Source: Firmicutes bacterium UBA5389
GTDB lineage: Bacteria > Bacillota > DTU025
DNA: 5,812 nucleotides
Direction of reading: 5' to 3'
Assembly: GCA_002409965.1 (NCBI GenBank)
Contig: DHON01000047.1
Span: forward strand, 1 to 5,812
A program made the position numbers and the translations under genes. Each line of letters begins with the position of its first letter. Within the stretch, counting starts at the first letter, position 1. Shown piece by piece: positions 1-5,812 of this stretch. The notes under the pieces are model-generated. The model saw only the letters and a list, made by a program, of their open reading frames with translations, did not search any database and had not been told where the DNA came from.

Positions 1-1584
1 CGTCGCGGAAAGCAAAATGACCGGAACGCGCCAGTAGCCAAGCCATTGAAGCAGTACATTGAGGTACTGTCTCATGTAGAGGTCATAGGCGTGGCACTCG
101 TCGATAACAATGACCTTGTTCGCCAGCGCCAACTGCCTGAGCGAAAGATGCTTCATGCTCAGAGCGCCCATGAGCACCTGATCAACGGTGCAAACGACAA
201 AGTTTGCAAGCATGCCCCGTTTGCGACCAAACATCCAATCAGAGACTAGGACGTCATCCGTCTTTGAGCGGCCCTTCTTGTCGACCATGTCAACGCCCAC
301 CTCAAAGCGGGATGCATGACGAGAGCGGCGAATGAGACCCTGAAAATGCTCGTTGAGCTGGGCTTTGCCATGTGCGAGATAGATGTCTTTGTCGGGGTCA
401 GAGCCGTCATGCGGGAGGCGCTCGAGCCAAGATTCCACGCGATCGAACATTGCGTCTGTGGTGGCCATAGTGGGAAGAGCCACGCATACTCCGCTCAGGC
501 CGTATCTCCACGCGAGGAGCTCTCCCGCGGTAAGCGCCGCTTCGGTTTTGCCCTCTCCCATGGGAGCTTCTATTACCATGATGCCAGGCTCGTCCAGCTC
601 CCAAGCAGCACGGGCCGCTGCCACCTGAACGGGCCGAGGCTTTGCTGCCTTCGGAAGTGCGAACCTCTTGGCAAAGAATTGATCAAAGGGCAGAACGTCC
701 GGACGCGACTCTGACCAAGCAGGAAGGATAGAAGCGGCATCCCATGCCTTTGAGCATCTAGCTTCAAGACTGAGGCGACTAACTTCATCTTCCTCAAACA
801 GGGGGACGAGCGGGAAGATATCTTGGTCGCTCGCAATCCAGTCCGTCATGATAACCAAACCTGTGAGAATGCTCTCGGTCGCAATGGTAAGACGGTGGTT
901 CATAAAACGATGTACGTCATTTTCAGGGAGTTCCGCTAGATGAAGGGAATAGGAGATCAACTCATCTTGGACACGAATCCAATCCGCAGAGCCCTCACCC
1001 TTTTGTCCGAGGGCGATGTCATCATCATCCGCTTTAACAAGACGCGTCGTGGAGGGAAACCTCCCATGGTGCGCGCCAACAATGCACGCAATGGCAGATG
1101 CCTGCCTTTTCGCTTGCTTTTTTGCTTGCCATCCCTGGCCATCCCCCATAAAACCATGCTCTTTGAGGAACTGAGTGAGCAGCACTTCGCCAGCAATAGG
1201 ATGCGTTGGACATAGTCTCCCAGAGAGGTCATGCCGAATGACCAGCCCCGCGCGTTCCGGCTTCCACAAAAGGCCACCTTCTCCATCTTGCCTGAAAGAT
1301 AGCCCTTTGACCTGGAAGGCAGGCGTGGCCTTTCCAATATCGTGAACCGCCGCAAGGAACACAAACAGCGACCGTGCAAGCGCCTCGTCTCCATCAAGGG
1401 CCCGTGCGACAATCTCCCGAGTAGAACGCGACACCCAGCTGTCCCACAGCCGCGCTGCGACTCCCGCTGAATCCGCCATGTGGATGTAGAGCGGAAGCCA
1501 TCTCTCCCCCACGCCATAGTCTGACTTTCCCCAAAGCGAGCGCGCCTGGCCAGAAAGGATTGCAACCGTCTCCACACCTGGCAT
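1..1584 (-). CDS. cas3: CRISPR-associated nuclease/helicase Cas3, type I-E like (3' end outside window)
   Basis: The first 528 codons are visible in one uninterrupted frame. The N-terminal HD nuclease domain shows VHDIGK (H81-D82), H128 in THPIAGE, the pair H172-H173 in GAHHGRF, and D248 in MTDWIASD, which together form the metal site that degrades single-stranded DNA. The superfamily 2 helicase follows with Walker A APMGEGKTEAAL (K346), Walker B IDECHAYD (D495-H498) and motif III SAT at the window edge (526-528). The GEGKTEAAL and ECHAYDLYM wording, and the HD-then-helicase order in one chain, fit type I-E; this subtype call is inference. Known role: Cascade recruits Cas3 to target DNA, which it unwinds and shreds. 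The ATG at 1584 is preceded by GGGAG eight bases upstream, and an in-frame TAG lies a short way further up. Type I-E Cas3 proteins usually run to about 850-950 residues, so roughly 60 percent is seen. No cas gene lies upstream; others would be beyond base 1. Confidence 0.95.
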   Translation of the reverse strand, partial: MPGVETVAILSGQARSLWGKSDYGVGERWLPLYIHMADSAGVAARLWDSWVSRSTREIVARALDGDEALARSLFVFLAAVHDIGKATPAFQVKGLSFRQDGEGGLLWKPERAGLVIRHDLSGRLCPTHPIAGEVLLTQFLKEHGFMGDGQGWQAKKQAKRQASAIACIVGAHHGRFPSTTRLVKADDDDIALGQKGEGSADWIRVQDELISYSLHLAELPENDVHRFMNHRLTIATESILTGLVIMTDWIASDQDIFPLVPLFEEDEVSRLSLEARCSKAWDAASILPAWSESRPDVLPFDQFFAKRFALPKAAKPRPVQVAAARAAWELDEPGIMVIEAPMGEGKTEAALTAGELLAWRYGLSGVCVALPTMATTDAMFDRVESWLERLPHDGSDPDKDIYLAHGKAQLNEHFQGLIRRSRHASRFEVGVDMVDKKGRSKTDDVLVSDWMFGRKRGMLANFVVCTVDQVLMGALSMKHLSLRQLALANKVIVIDECHAYDLYMRQYLNVLLQWLGYWRVPVILLSAT

Positions 1585-1592
1585 TATCCCGA

Positions 1593-1600
1593 CTCCCTTC
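1593..1600 (-). promoter_or_regulatory. Ribosome binding site of cas3
   Basis: On the minus strand GAAGGGAG ends eight bases before the ATG at 1584. It supports that ATG over an in-frame TTG slightly further upstream. Confidence 0.7.
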
Positions 1601-1625
1601 AAGGACAAAGTCAAATAGCACTCCT

Positions 1626-1642
1626 AGTGTCCTATCCACACT
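1626..1642. promoter_or_regulatory. Short inverted repeat upstream of cas3, possible operator
   Basis: AGTGT, seven bases, ACACT: a perfect 5-bp dyad centred about 50 bases upstream of the cas3 ATG. The position suits a regulator site or a small leader hairpin. Arms of five bases also arise easily by chance, and no regulator gene is visible to pair it with. Confidence 0.25.
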
Positions 1643-1655
1643 ATCGCACATGCAT

Positions 1656-1676
1656 GCGACATTATTAGGAGCACCA
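1656..1676 (-). repeat. Copy A of a TGGTG...TAATAATGTCGC motif
   Basis: On the minus strand this 21-base site begins TGGTGC and ends CTAATAATGTCGC. The last 13 bases are identical to copy B at 2666-2684, about 1 kb to the right, and both copies also share TGGTG at the other side. Copies A and B point the same way and bracket the PIN remnant. A shared 13-mer alone could arise by chance in a window of this size. Confidence 0.45.
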
Positions 1677-1758
1677 GACAAGTGGAGCCACAAGCATCCC
1701 CAGAAGACTAGGCCACTCTCATTTATGGGGAACGTATAACTTACATTTCGACTAAAAT

Positions 1759-1790
1759 GGCAGCCTACACCTGAATTGCCTGAGGCTGCC
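1759..1790. repeat. Perfect 8-bp inverted repeat, possible weak leftward terminator
   Basis: GGCAGCCT at 1759-1766 is answered by AGGCTGCC at 1783-1790 across a 16-base loop. Read on the minus strand, the stem is followed by ATTTTAG, a weak T-run. It could therefore end transcription arriving from the right before cas3. The T-run is short and the loop is large, so the terminator reading is tentative. Confidence 0.35.
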
Positions 1791-2115
1791 CGGCATGCAA
1801 CACGAAGCCCCGAAACTACGTACAAAAGTCGAGATGTGAGCGCTATTTTCTTGCGTGATACATCGTTGACATGACCCAGAGTGCCACACGCGAGGAGCTA
1901 TAGCACGCAAAAAGCAGTCTCTCGATAGCCCAGAATCCCCGCGAGTCCATCCTAAGCCGAGAAATAACCGACCACGGAATCAGGGATACAGCCGGAGGGG
2001 GCTATTGTCACCAGGTACCTAACGCTGGCACTGCCATTCAACATACCGGGTTCCAACCAGAACACTTTAATGACTAACTTGCACCAAACCAACGCTCTGT
2101 ACCACATAGCCCCTC

Positions 2116-2662
2116 TCACTGAGCAGCAGCTCTCGCGAGCGAAACGAGCGCGAGTGAGATTCCAAGCCTACTCCTTGCCCACAAGAAAACTGTCATCGAA
2201 AAGGGTTTACGGCTTGGGGGGTACCGTTTGGTCGACGGTTCGATAATCGGAATCGCTATGCTTGCCTCGCCATCAATTATCAACAAGTCGTGGTCGAAAG
2301 TGTGAATCTCATCAATGTGATGAAATCCATTAACGTATGCAACCAACGCTAAGTGGATGGCATCCCACTTGTGTTTTTGTAAGCTGTACTTCCAAATGAC
2401 ATCCCTCGCTTACTCAGCGAGATGCATGGTAAGGTCCACGAAAAGGAAGTCATCTTCCCTAGCAAAAGTGCCGATGATCTTCTGCTTATCCGTCTCACTA
2501 CCCCTGTTTACCTTAATAACTTCTGTGATGGTAATGACGGAGGTAGCTATAGTCAGCTTCCCTTTCTTCATCTGTTCAACTATACCTTTGAGCACTTATC
2601 CACGCTCGTTGCCCTCTAGAAAGTCAATGAAGTAATATGAGGGTATTCCCGGGGTTAGACAT
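2116..2662 (-). pseudogene. PIN-domain (VapC-like) toxin, broken by two in-frame stops
   Basis: Joining minus-strand segments in one frame gives a PIN-domain ribonuclease: PSYYFIDFLEGNERG, then TAA (2596-2598), then VLKGIVEQMKKGKLT and the ITEVIKV segment, then TAA (2410-2412), then KWDAIHLAL and HTFDHDLL. The acidic residues in TEV, DAIHLAL and TFDHDLL fit the later PIN metal ligands. Aligned without gaps to the usual LDSNVFIDYLEG start, the first catalytic Asp position is occupied by Pro. Both TAA codons could be single-base changes, for example from AAA and GAA. The start is unclear: an ATG at 2662 (MSNP) is in a different frame from PSYYF and lacks a Shine-Dalgarno. The frame runs about 40 residues past IPIIEP to a TGA at 2116, and that tail may not be original. 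No VapB-like antitoxin is seen beside it. In intact families these proteins cleave RNA and are neutralised by a partner antitoxin. Confidence 0.8.
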
Positions 2663-2665
2663 AAG

Positions 2666-2684
2666 GCGACATTATTAGACACCA
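2666..2684 (-). repeat. Copy B of the TGGTGTC...TCGC motif
   Basis: On the minus strand this reads TGGTGTCTAATAATGTCGC. It shares 13 exact bases with copy A and has 13 of 19 positions in common with copy C, whose start is 31 bp away. It lies just upstream of the possible ATG of the PIN remnant, so an element boundary may have replaced that gene's own 5' region. Confidence 0.5.
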
Positions 2685-2696
2685 ACGCCCTCACCT

Positions 2697-2715
2697 GCGA
2701 TTCTAAGTGACACCA
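2697..2715 (-). repeat. Copy C of the TGGTGTC...TCGC motif
   Basis: On the minus strand this reads TGGTGTCACTTAGAATCGC. The outer TGGTGTC and TCGC match copy B at the same spacing, while the middle eight bases have diverged. The 31-bp offset from copy B is close to three DNA turns, as expected for sites bound on one face by one protein. Confidence 0.4.
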
Positions 2716-2725
2716 GTTCTACCTA

Positions 2726-2742
2726 GGGACATTTTTTGTCTC
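2726..2742. repeat. Small hairpin GGGACA-T5-TGTCTC
   Basis: GGGACA and TGTCTC pair across five T residues, with one G-T wobble. It sits eleven bases beyond repeat copy C. The arrangement resembles the repeat-rich ends of some insertion sequences, but I cannot assign a family and no transposase gene remains in the window. Confidence 0.4.
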
Positions 2743-2747
2743 CAGCC

Positions 2748-2779
2748 GCAATCCATAGAAATCGAACCCTATGGAATGC
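2748..2779. repeat. 11-bp inverted repeat with 10-base loop
   Basis: GCAATCCATAG (2748-2758) pairs with CTATGGAATGC (2769-2779) at 10 of 11 positions around the loop AAATCGAACC. Neither side is followed by a T-run, so it is not a standard terminator. It may be an operator, a structured RNA stem, or part of the mobile-element end suggested by the neighbouring repeats. Confidence 0.5.
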
Positions 2780-2919
2780 CATCATCCGCCAACACGGACA
2801 AATCGCGAATCATGGCACCAAGCGCCTACGGGGAAGCCAAACAAGCCGCCATCCCAACCCGGAATGCACACGCGCCAGAACACACCCCCCTCGCGCACGC
2901 GGGAGCCGCGGGAGCACAG

Positions 2920-3009
2920 TCACAGCAGCAGCGCCAGCGACGCCGCAAGCATGCACAGGGCAAGAGCCACGATGTCGGCCACAGCCCAAGCAAACTCATC
3001 TCGTGTCAT
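2920..3009 (-). CDS. Possible 29-residue membrane peptide coupled to the lysin remnant
   Basis: A 29-codon frame starts at an ATG (3009-3007) that overlaps the TGA of the lysin remnant as ATGA, the usual sign of translational coupling. The product begins MTRDEFAWAV and then has one hydrophobic stretch of about 18 residues (roughly positions 12-29), ending in LALLL just before TGA at 2922-2920. A single membrane helix beside a wall-lytic gene would suit a holin-like or small membrane peptide, but I do not recognise a family. The start is supported only by the overlap. Because the upstream gene is broken, this frame may be a surviving passenger that is no longer expressed. Confidence 0.4.
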   Translation of the reverse strand: MTRDEFAWAVADIVALALCMLAASLALLL

Positions 3010-3406
3010 CTAAGGAGCTCATTCATTCGGGACTGCACCTTCGCGTAGTCATAGTCTGCCTTCGCAAGCGCCTCACTGCGCGCGGATCCGTTACCCCACC
3101 TGCCAGCGATCACCTCGCGTGCAACCTCGTCAACAGACTTCTTAAGGCTCAAGGCCTTGCCGTCCATCCTAAAGGTGTAGGCCAGTGAGATCCAGCCCAG
3201 GCCGCTTTTGAGTCACCCCAACCGCTCTTTTCCTCCATGATGGTGTAGGTGCTGCAGTCACGTATGCAGCCGGTCTTTTCGTAGCCGGTGCCCGATCCCT
3301 TGCGCACGTTGAGAGCGTCGGTAGTAACCTTCACCGTAAATGCTGCGCTCGTTGCTGCAGGAATAGCCCTTGCCGTACCAGTCGAAGAGGCACTGCCACC
3401 AACTGT
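3006..3406 (-). pseudogene. C-terminal remnant of a cell-wall lytic enzyme (SH3b plus CW_7), frameshifted
   Basis: Three parts can be read. First is a Gly/Ser/Ala/Thr-rich linker (TVGGSASSTGTARAI) just after an in-frame TAA at 3407-3409. Second is a bacterial SH3 domain (KVTTDALNVRKGSGTGYEKT ... EEKSGWG). Third is a CW_7/Cpl-7 repeat (SVDEVAREVIAGRWGNG ... YDYAKVQSRMNELLR) ending in TGA at 3008-3006. Between SGWG and LKSGLGWISLAYTF the frame changes near 3213-3217, where five bases stand in place of six: a one-base deletion. SH3b and CW_7 modules bind peptidoglycan in phage endolysins and bacterial lysozymes. No GH25, CHAP or amidase catalytic domain is recognisable upstream, so only the targeting half survives. 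The frame's GTG at 3334 is unlikely to be a true start because the linker extends further upstream. A phage or lysozyme origin is inferred. Confidence 0.8.
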
Positions 3407-3850
3407 TTATGGCAACATAAAAGTGAACAGCGGCAAGGCATTGCCGATGGCTGAATGCATTGCAGGCCCCCCTTGTCGAAGGTCTCAGCTTAATCCCGCC
3501 AAGTGAGGTCGAGATGCGACCGGAGCTCATCGAGCGGCTCAGGAAGGAGCTCGACGGCACCAACGGCTAGCTAGAAGTAGGTCACACGTGGTAGCAGATG
3601 CGGACAGGGACAGAGACAAGGACCGGACAGAAAGATGCGCTAGGTCTGGAATAGGTCGGGCGACAGCCATGGGTTGTGCCGCGATTCGGTGCCTCATAGC
3701 TAGGTTGCTGCACTTGGGTCGCCAAACGTGCGTCGCGTGATGCCGGCGGATGCACCCATCTGCCAGCAGTTACTCTGATGGTTGTACTTACCTTTCCAAA
3801 GATGCATCAACTTTGGCACTCAATCCTCATGCATTGGACACGTCAGATCG
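3407..3850. other. Gene-free stretch between flippase and lysin remnant
   Basis: About 440 bases without a supported gene. The missing catalytic domain of the lytic enzyme would be expected at its left side, but no frame there resembles one. A plus-strand frame (3427-3570) ends in a charged helical-looking segment, EVEMRPELIERLRKELDG, and could be a shred of another gene. It has no start with a ribosome binding site. CCAAAG/CTTTGG (3796-3816) forms a 6-bp stem with a 9-base loop 35 bases beyond the flippase stop, without a T-run. Confidence 0.5.
3796..3816 (-). terminator. Hairpin downstream of the flippase, weak terminator candidate
   Basis: CCAAAG, nine bases, CTTTGG, lying 35 bases past the flippase stop. 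The position suits the end of the polysaccharide operon. On the minus strand it is followed by AAAGGT rather than T residues, so intrinsic termination is doubtful. Confidence 0.2.
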
Positions 3851-5257
3851 TCACTTTCTTAGCTTTCCCTTGACAAGTGACCAGATACTCAAGAGCTGAC
3901 CACGCCGCAGGAAGACGACAAGCGCAACGAGCGGTATCTGCATTAGCTGGAGACCCGCCTGCATTGCAACGAGGGACTGTGCAAGCAGAACCCCAAGCGT
4001 CAGAAGTTCCGAGCGCCAGGAAACCTTAATCCGTGCGATTTTCGACAGCATCACATGCGTACGGGCACTCCATGTAACGAGATAGCCAAGCAGGGTCGCC
4101 ACAGCCGCTCCAATCGGCCCAATTGCAACAGTGAGGGCAATGCAAGAAGCGATACTTGCCCCAGCACCGATAAGGGTAGTCCAAGAGACCGCTTTGGTAT
4201 TCCTCGCCGCCGTGAAGAGACATCCCTCGAAGAGCGCGAGCCCGTTGAGCAGCACTCCCACGAGGAGCATTGGCACGTAACGCCACGCCTCAAAGAAGTC
4301 GTTGGAGTACAAGAAACTAGCGAGCGGGACGTCGAGCATCATGATGACCGAGCAACTAATCGCCATAGCCCCGGAGTAGAGCTCGTAAGTTCTCCCTAGG
4401 AACCCGTCTGAGTCCTCTGGGTCAAACTCTTTCACGGCCGAGATGGACCAAGCACTGTAGAAGATGTTTTGCAGTGTGGAGAGGATGGTCGGAATCTTGT
4501 AAGCCACTGCATAGATGCCATTGGCAGCCGCGCCGCATACAAGTGTCACAACCCAGCGGTCGCTCATGTCATTTACCCACCAGGCAAGACTGTTGGCGAT
4601 AAGCGGTGCGCTGAAGGCAATCATAGCCCTGAAGAGGCCGCACCGCACCTTGGCCGTGACGCCTCGCCAAACCTTACCAGCGAAGAAGAGGTAAGTGACC
4701 GCAAAGAGGCTACCCAGCGACATCGACGCCATATAACCGACGACACCAGCTTTTGCGACCATAAGTAGGAGAATCGCCGACACGCTCATGACTAGGGTGC
4801 TGCCCACGCCACTCACTACGAGTGAGCGAACGTGGTCCTGCGACTTCACGTACATGGTAATGACGTTGGAGAGCCCCGTGAGCACGAACATCACAAAGAG
4901 GAACACAAGGTACATGCCGTCCACCGGCGCGATTCCGAACCACGCCATAACTGCCAGCGCAGCAAGCAGCACGCAGCTGCCAGCGCTGACCATCCTGAGA
5001 CCCACGGCAAGTATCGCCTCTGGCTCGGCGTCATGCCCGAGCCCAAAGCGCAACACCGCATCTTGGACGTTGAGCGTCAGCAGAGGAACGAGAAGGCTCA
5101 CCGTGCTATTCATGAGGTCCACGGTGCCGTAATCGCCCGTGGAGAGAACCGCCGTATAGAGAGGCAGCAGCAAAAATGATATGAGTTTAGACCCGAACGA
5201 GCTAATAGCGAAGAGCCCAGTGTTGACGGCGAGCTCCTTAGTGCGGCTTCTTCCCAC
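3851..5257 (-). CDS. Polysaccharide flippase, Wzx/MOP superfamily
   Basis: A 468-residue, strongly hydrophobic protein, the usual length for oligosaccharide flippases of the MOP exporter superfamily (polysaccharide biosynthesis/export protein family). Many membrane segments alternate with short loops, consistent with 12-14 helices. The N-terminus carries the family pattern: a first helix FGSKLISFLLLPLYTAVLS (21-39) followed by GDYGTVDL (41-48). Charged residues are sparse except in loops, and the C-terminus is basic (VKGKLRK). Known role: moving undecaprenyl-linked repeat units across the cytoplasmic membrane for capsule, exopolysaccharide or wall glycan. The start is GTG at 5257, one base after the upstream TAG. 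GGAAGG seven bases before it lies inside the upstream gene, so the pair is almost certainly co-transcribed. The substrate cannot be told from sequence. The frame is intact, unlike the genes to its left. Confidence 0.92.
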   Translation of the reverse strand: MGRSRTKELAVNTGLFAISSFGSKLISFLLLPLYTAVLSTGDYGTVDLMNSTVSLLVPLLTLNVQDAVLRFGLGHDAEPEAILAVGLRMVSAGSCVLLAALAVMAWFGIAPVDGMYLVFLFVMFVLTGLSNVITMYVKSQDHVRSLVVSGVGSTLVMSVSAILLLMVAKAGVVGYMASMSLGSLFAVTYLFFAGKVWRGVTAKVRCGLFRAMIAFSAPLIANSLAWWVNDMSDRWVVTLVCGAAANGIYAVAYKIPTILSTLQNIFYSAWSISAVKEFDPEDSDGFLGRTYELYSGAMAISCSVIMMLDVPLASFLYSNDFFEAWRYVPMLLVGVLLNGLALFEGCLFTAARNTKAVSWTTLIGAGASIASCIALTVAIGPIGAAVATLLGYLVTWSARTHVMLSKIARIKVSWRSELLTLGVLLAQSLVAMQAGLQLMQIPLVALVVFLRRGQLLSIWSLVKGKLRK

Positions 5258-5258
5258 G

Positions 5259-5812
5259 CTATTTCCTTCCCAGGAACCACTTTACGAGGCTCTTAATCGG
5301 CGCAATCCTCTCTTGCAAGTCCCGATTCCTCGCCACGGGCTCCGCGAACTCCTCCGAAACGGCAGCAATGCCAATACTCGGGTCTGCGAGCTTGCTTATG
5401 ACCTCATCGCGGAACACTGGCTCAGGATTATTCTCGGTCTGCTGGTACCCCATGTAGTCACCGATTGCCTGATCGAGGAGCTCGCCCGACGTAGCAAGCC
5501 CCTTTACGACCTCGCAGCCCCTCTCGGTAAGGGCGAGAACCATGCTCACCCCGGTTCTGTCATCTTGGAACTTCGGACCCCAGTAATCACCCAAGCGCAC
5601 GTCGGCAGCACTAGTGTCTCGCCAGGGACACTCGTAACAGCACGGCGCATAGCATTGCCCCGCTTCGAACATAAGGAAGTAGGGGTCACGACGCTGGTGC
5701 AAACATGTCTCGTGGACACCGTCGGTCGTGCGGATATACCTCTCGTGCCAACCCCTCGGCTTGTAGCGGAACGTAATTTCCGCTTTCGCGGAATCTATCC
5801 CATATTCCTTGG
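5259..5812 (-). CDS. Coenzyme F420 hydrogenase/dehydrogenase beta-subunit family protein (5' end outside window)
   Basis: The last 183 residues are visible; the frame is open through the right edge, so the start is missing. The segment TFRYKPRGWHERY, then DPYFLMF, a Cys cluster (GQCYAPCCYECPW; C53, C57, C58 and C61 of the visible part) and VRLGDYWG matches the C-terminal FrhB/FdhB domain, where a C-x-x-C pair precedes a (D/T)(I/V)xxGD(F/Y)WG motif. Family members bind flavin and iron-sulfur clusters. In polysaccharide clusters of gut bacteria they occur beside glycosyltransferases and pyruvyl transferases, where their reaction is not established; an actual F420 role should not be assumed. The TAG stop is one base from the GTG of the flippase, indicating one operon. 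A TTG at 5702 is not the start, because the homologous segment continues upstream of it. Confidence 0.85.
   Translation of the reverse strand, partial: KEYGIDSAKAEITFRYKPRGWHERYIRTTDGVHETCLHQRRDPYFLMFEAGQCYAPCCYECPWRDTSAADVRLGDYWGPKFQDDRTGVSMVLALTERGCEVVKGLATSGELLDQAIGDYMGYQQTENNPEPVFRDEVISKLADPSIGIAAVSEEFAEPVARNRDLQERIAPIKSLVKWFLGRK
5265..5270 (-). promoter_or_regulatory. Ribosome binding site of the flippase
   Basis: GGAAGG on the minus strand, seven bases before the GTG at 5257 and inside the last codons of the preceding gene. It decides in favour of the GTG start. Confidence 0.65.

Larger units (their letters stand above)
1585..2115. other. Gene-free stretch upstream of cas3
   Basis: About 530 bases with no reading frame I can assign to a protein on either strand. 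No tRNA and no CRISPR repeat is visible. It holds an AGTGT-N7-ACACT inverted repeat (1626-1642), a repeat-motif copy (1656-1676), a perfect 8-bp inverted repeat (1759-1790), and a looser pair TTGCGTG/CACGCAA (1851-1857 and 1904-1910). The cas3 promoter should lie in its left part, but I could not find a convincing pair of -35 and -10 boxes. A minus-strand frame at 1394-1825 extends into it, but it overlaps cas3 out of frame and looks unlike a protein. Confidence 0.6.

Noticed and set aside
957..1577. Long minus-strand open frame of about 206 codons
   Set aside because: It lies in another frame of cas3, whose own frame carries every HD-domain motif. Its product is Arg/Ser-rich with no recognisable domain.
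1394..1825. Minus-strand open frame of about 143 codons upstream of cas3
   Set aside because: It overlaps the cas3 start out of frame by nearly 200 bases and its composition is not that of a known protein.
1866..1871. TTGACA as a rightward -35 box
   Set aside because: No acceptable -10 box lies 16-18 bases downstream and no gene follows on that strand.
1585..2115. CRISPR array next to cas3
   Set aside because: I looked for 28-29 base repeats with regular spacing. A single ATCCCCGCGAG stretch near 1935 loosely recalls type I-E repeats but is not repeated.
2707..3188. Three overlapping plus-strand frames rich in Arg, Gln, Ala and His
   Set aside because: They are antisense to the CW_7 module and the small peptide. 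Their low-complexity composition reflects GC-rich antisense sequence.
3258..3563. Minus-strand frame of about 101 codons over the lysin linker
   Set aside because: The Ser/Ala/Thr-rich linker in another frame joins directly to the SH3b domain. This frame has no recognisable domain and ends inside SH3b.
4055..5179. Several plus-strand and minus-strand frames of 77-115 codons
   Set aside because: All are shadows inside the intact flippase gene and have no membrane or domain pattern of their own.

Overview
The window reads as accessory DNA from a moderately GC-rich bacterium. A type I-E style Cas3, a Wzx-type flippase directly behind an F420-hydrogenase-beta-like protein, and a CW_7 (Cpl-7) wall-binding module together suggest an actinobacterium, perhaps Coriobacteriia (Collinsella/Olsenella-like). 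That placement is inference from gene content. All genes I can support lie on the minus strand.

Right to left, in the direction of transcription: 5812-5259 is the 3' part of a coenzyme F420 hydrogenase/dehydrogenase beta-subunit family gene. It is followed after one base by an intact 468-residue polysaccharide flippase (5257-3851). These two form the end of a surface-polysaccharide operon.

A decayed stretch follows. 3850-3407 holds no convincing gene. 3406-3006 is the C-terminal remnant of a cell-wall lytic enzyme (SH3b domain plus CW_7 repeat) with no catalytic domain and a one-base frameshift. An ATGA overlap leads into a possible 29-residue membrane peptide (3009-2920). The 2663-2919 interval has two inverted repeats and two related 19-bp motifs 31 bp apart, resembling debris of a mobile-element end. 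2662-2116 is a VapC-like PIN-domain gene with two in-frame stops and, apparently, a lost first catalytic Asp. 2115-1585 has no gene, but a further copy of the repeat motif and two inverted repeats lie upstream of the last gene.

The left end (1584-1) is the first 528 codons of cas3, encoding an HD nuclease domain fused to a DExH helicase. Its reading frame is open and all visible catalytic motifs are intact, so it probably leads a CRISPR-Cas operon continuing beyond base 1. No CRISPR repeats are visible here.

Overall, an apparently functional defence operon and a functional polysaccharide operon are separated by about 2.2 kb of gene remnants and element debris. I see no clearly new system. 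The most informative points are the decayed PIN toxin, the repeat motifs around it, and the lysin remnant with its coupled small ORF.
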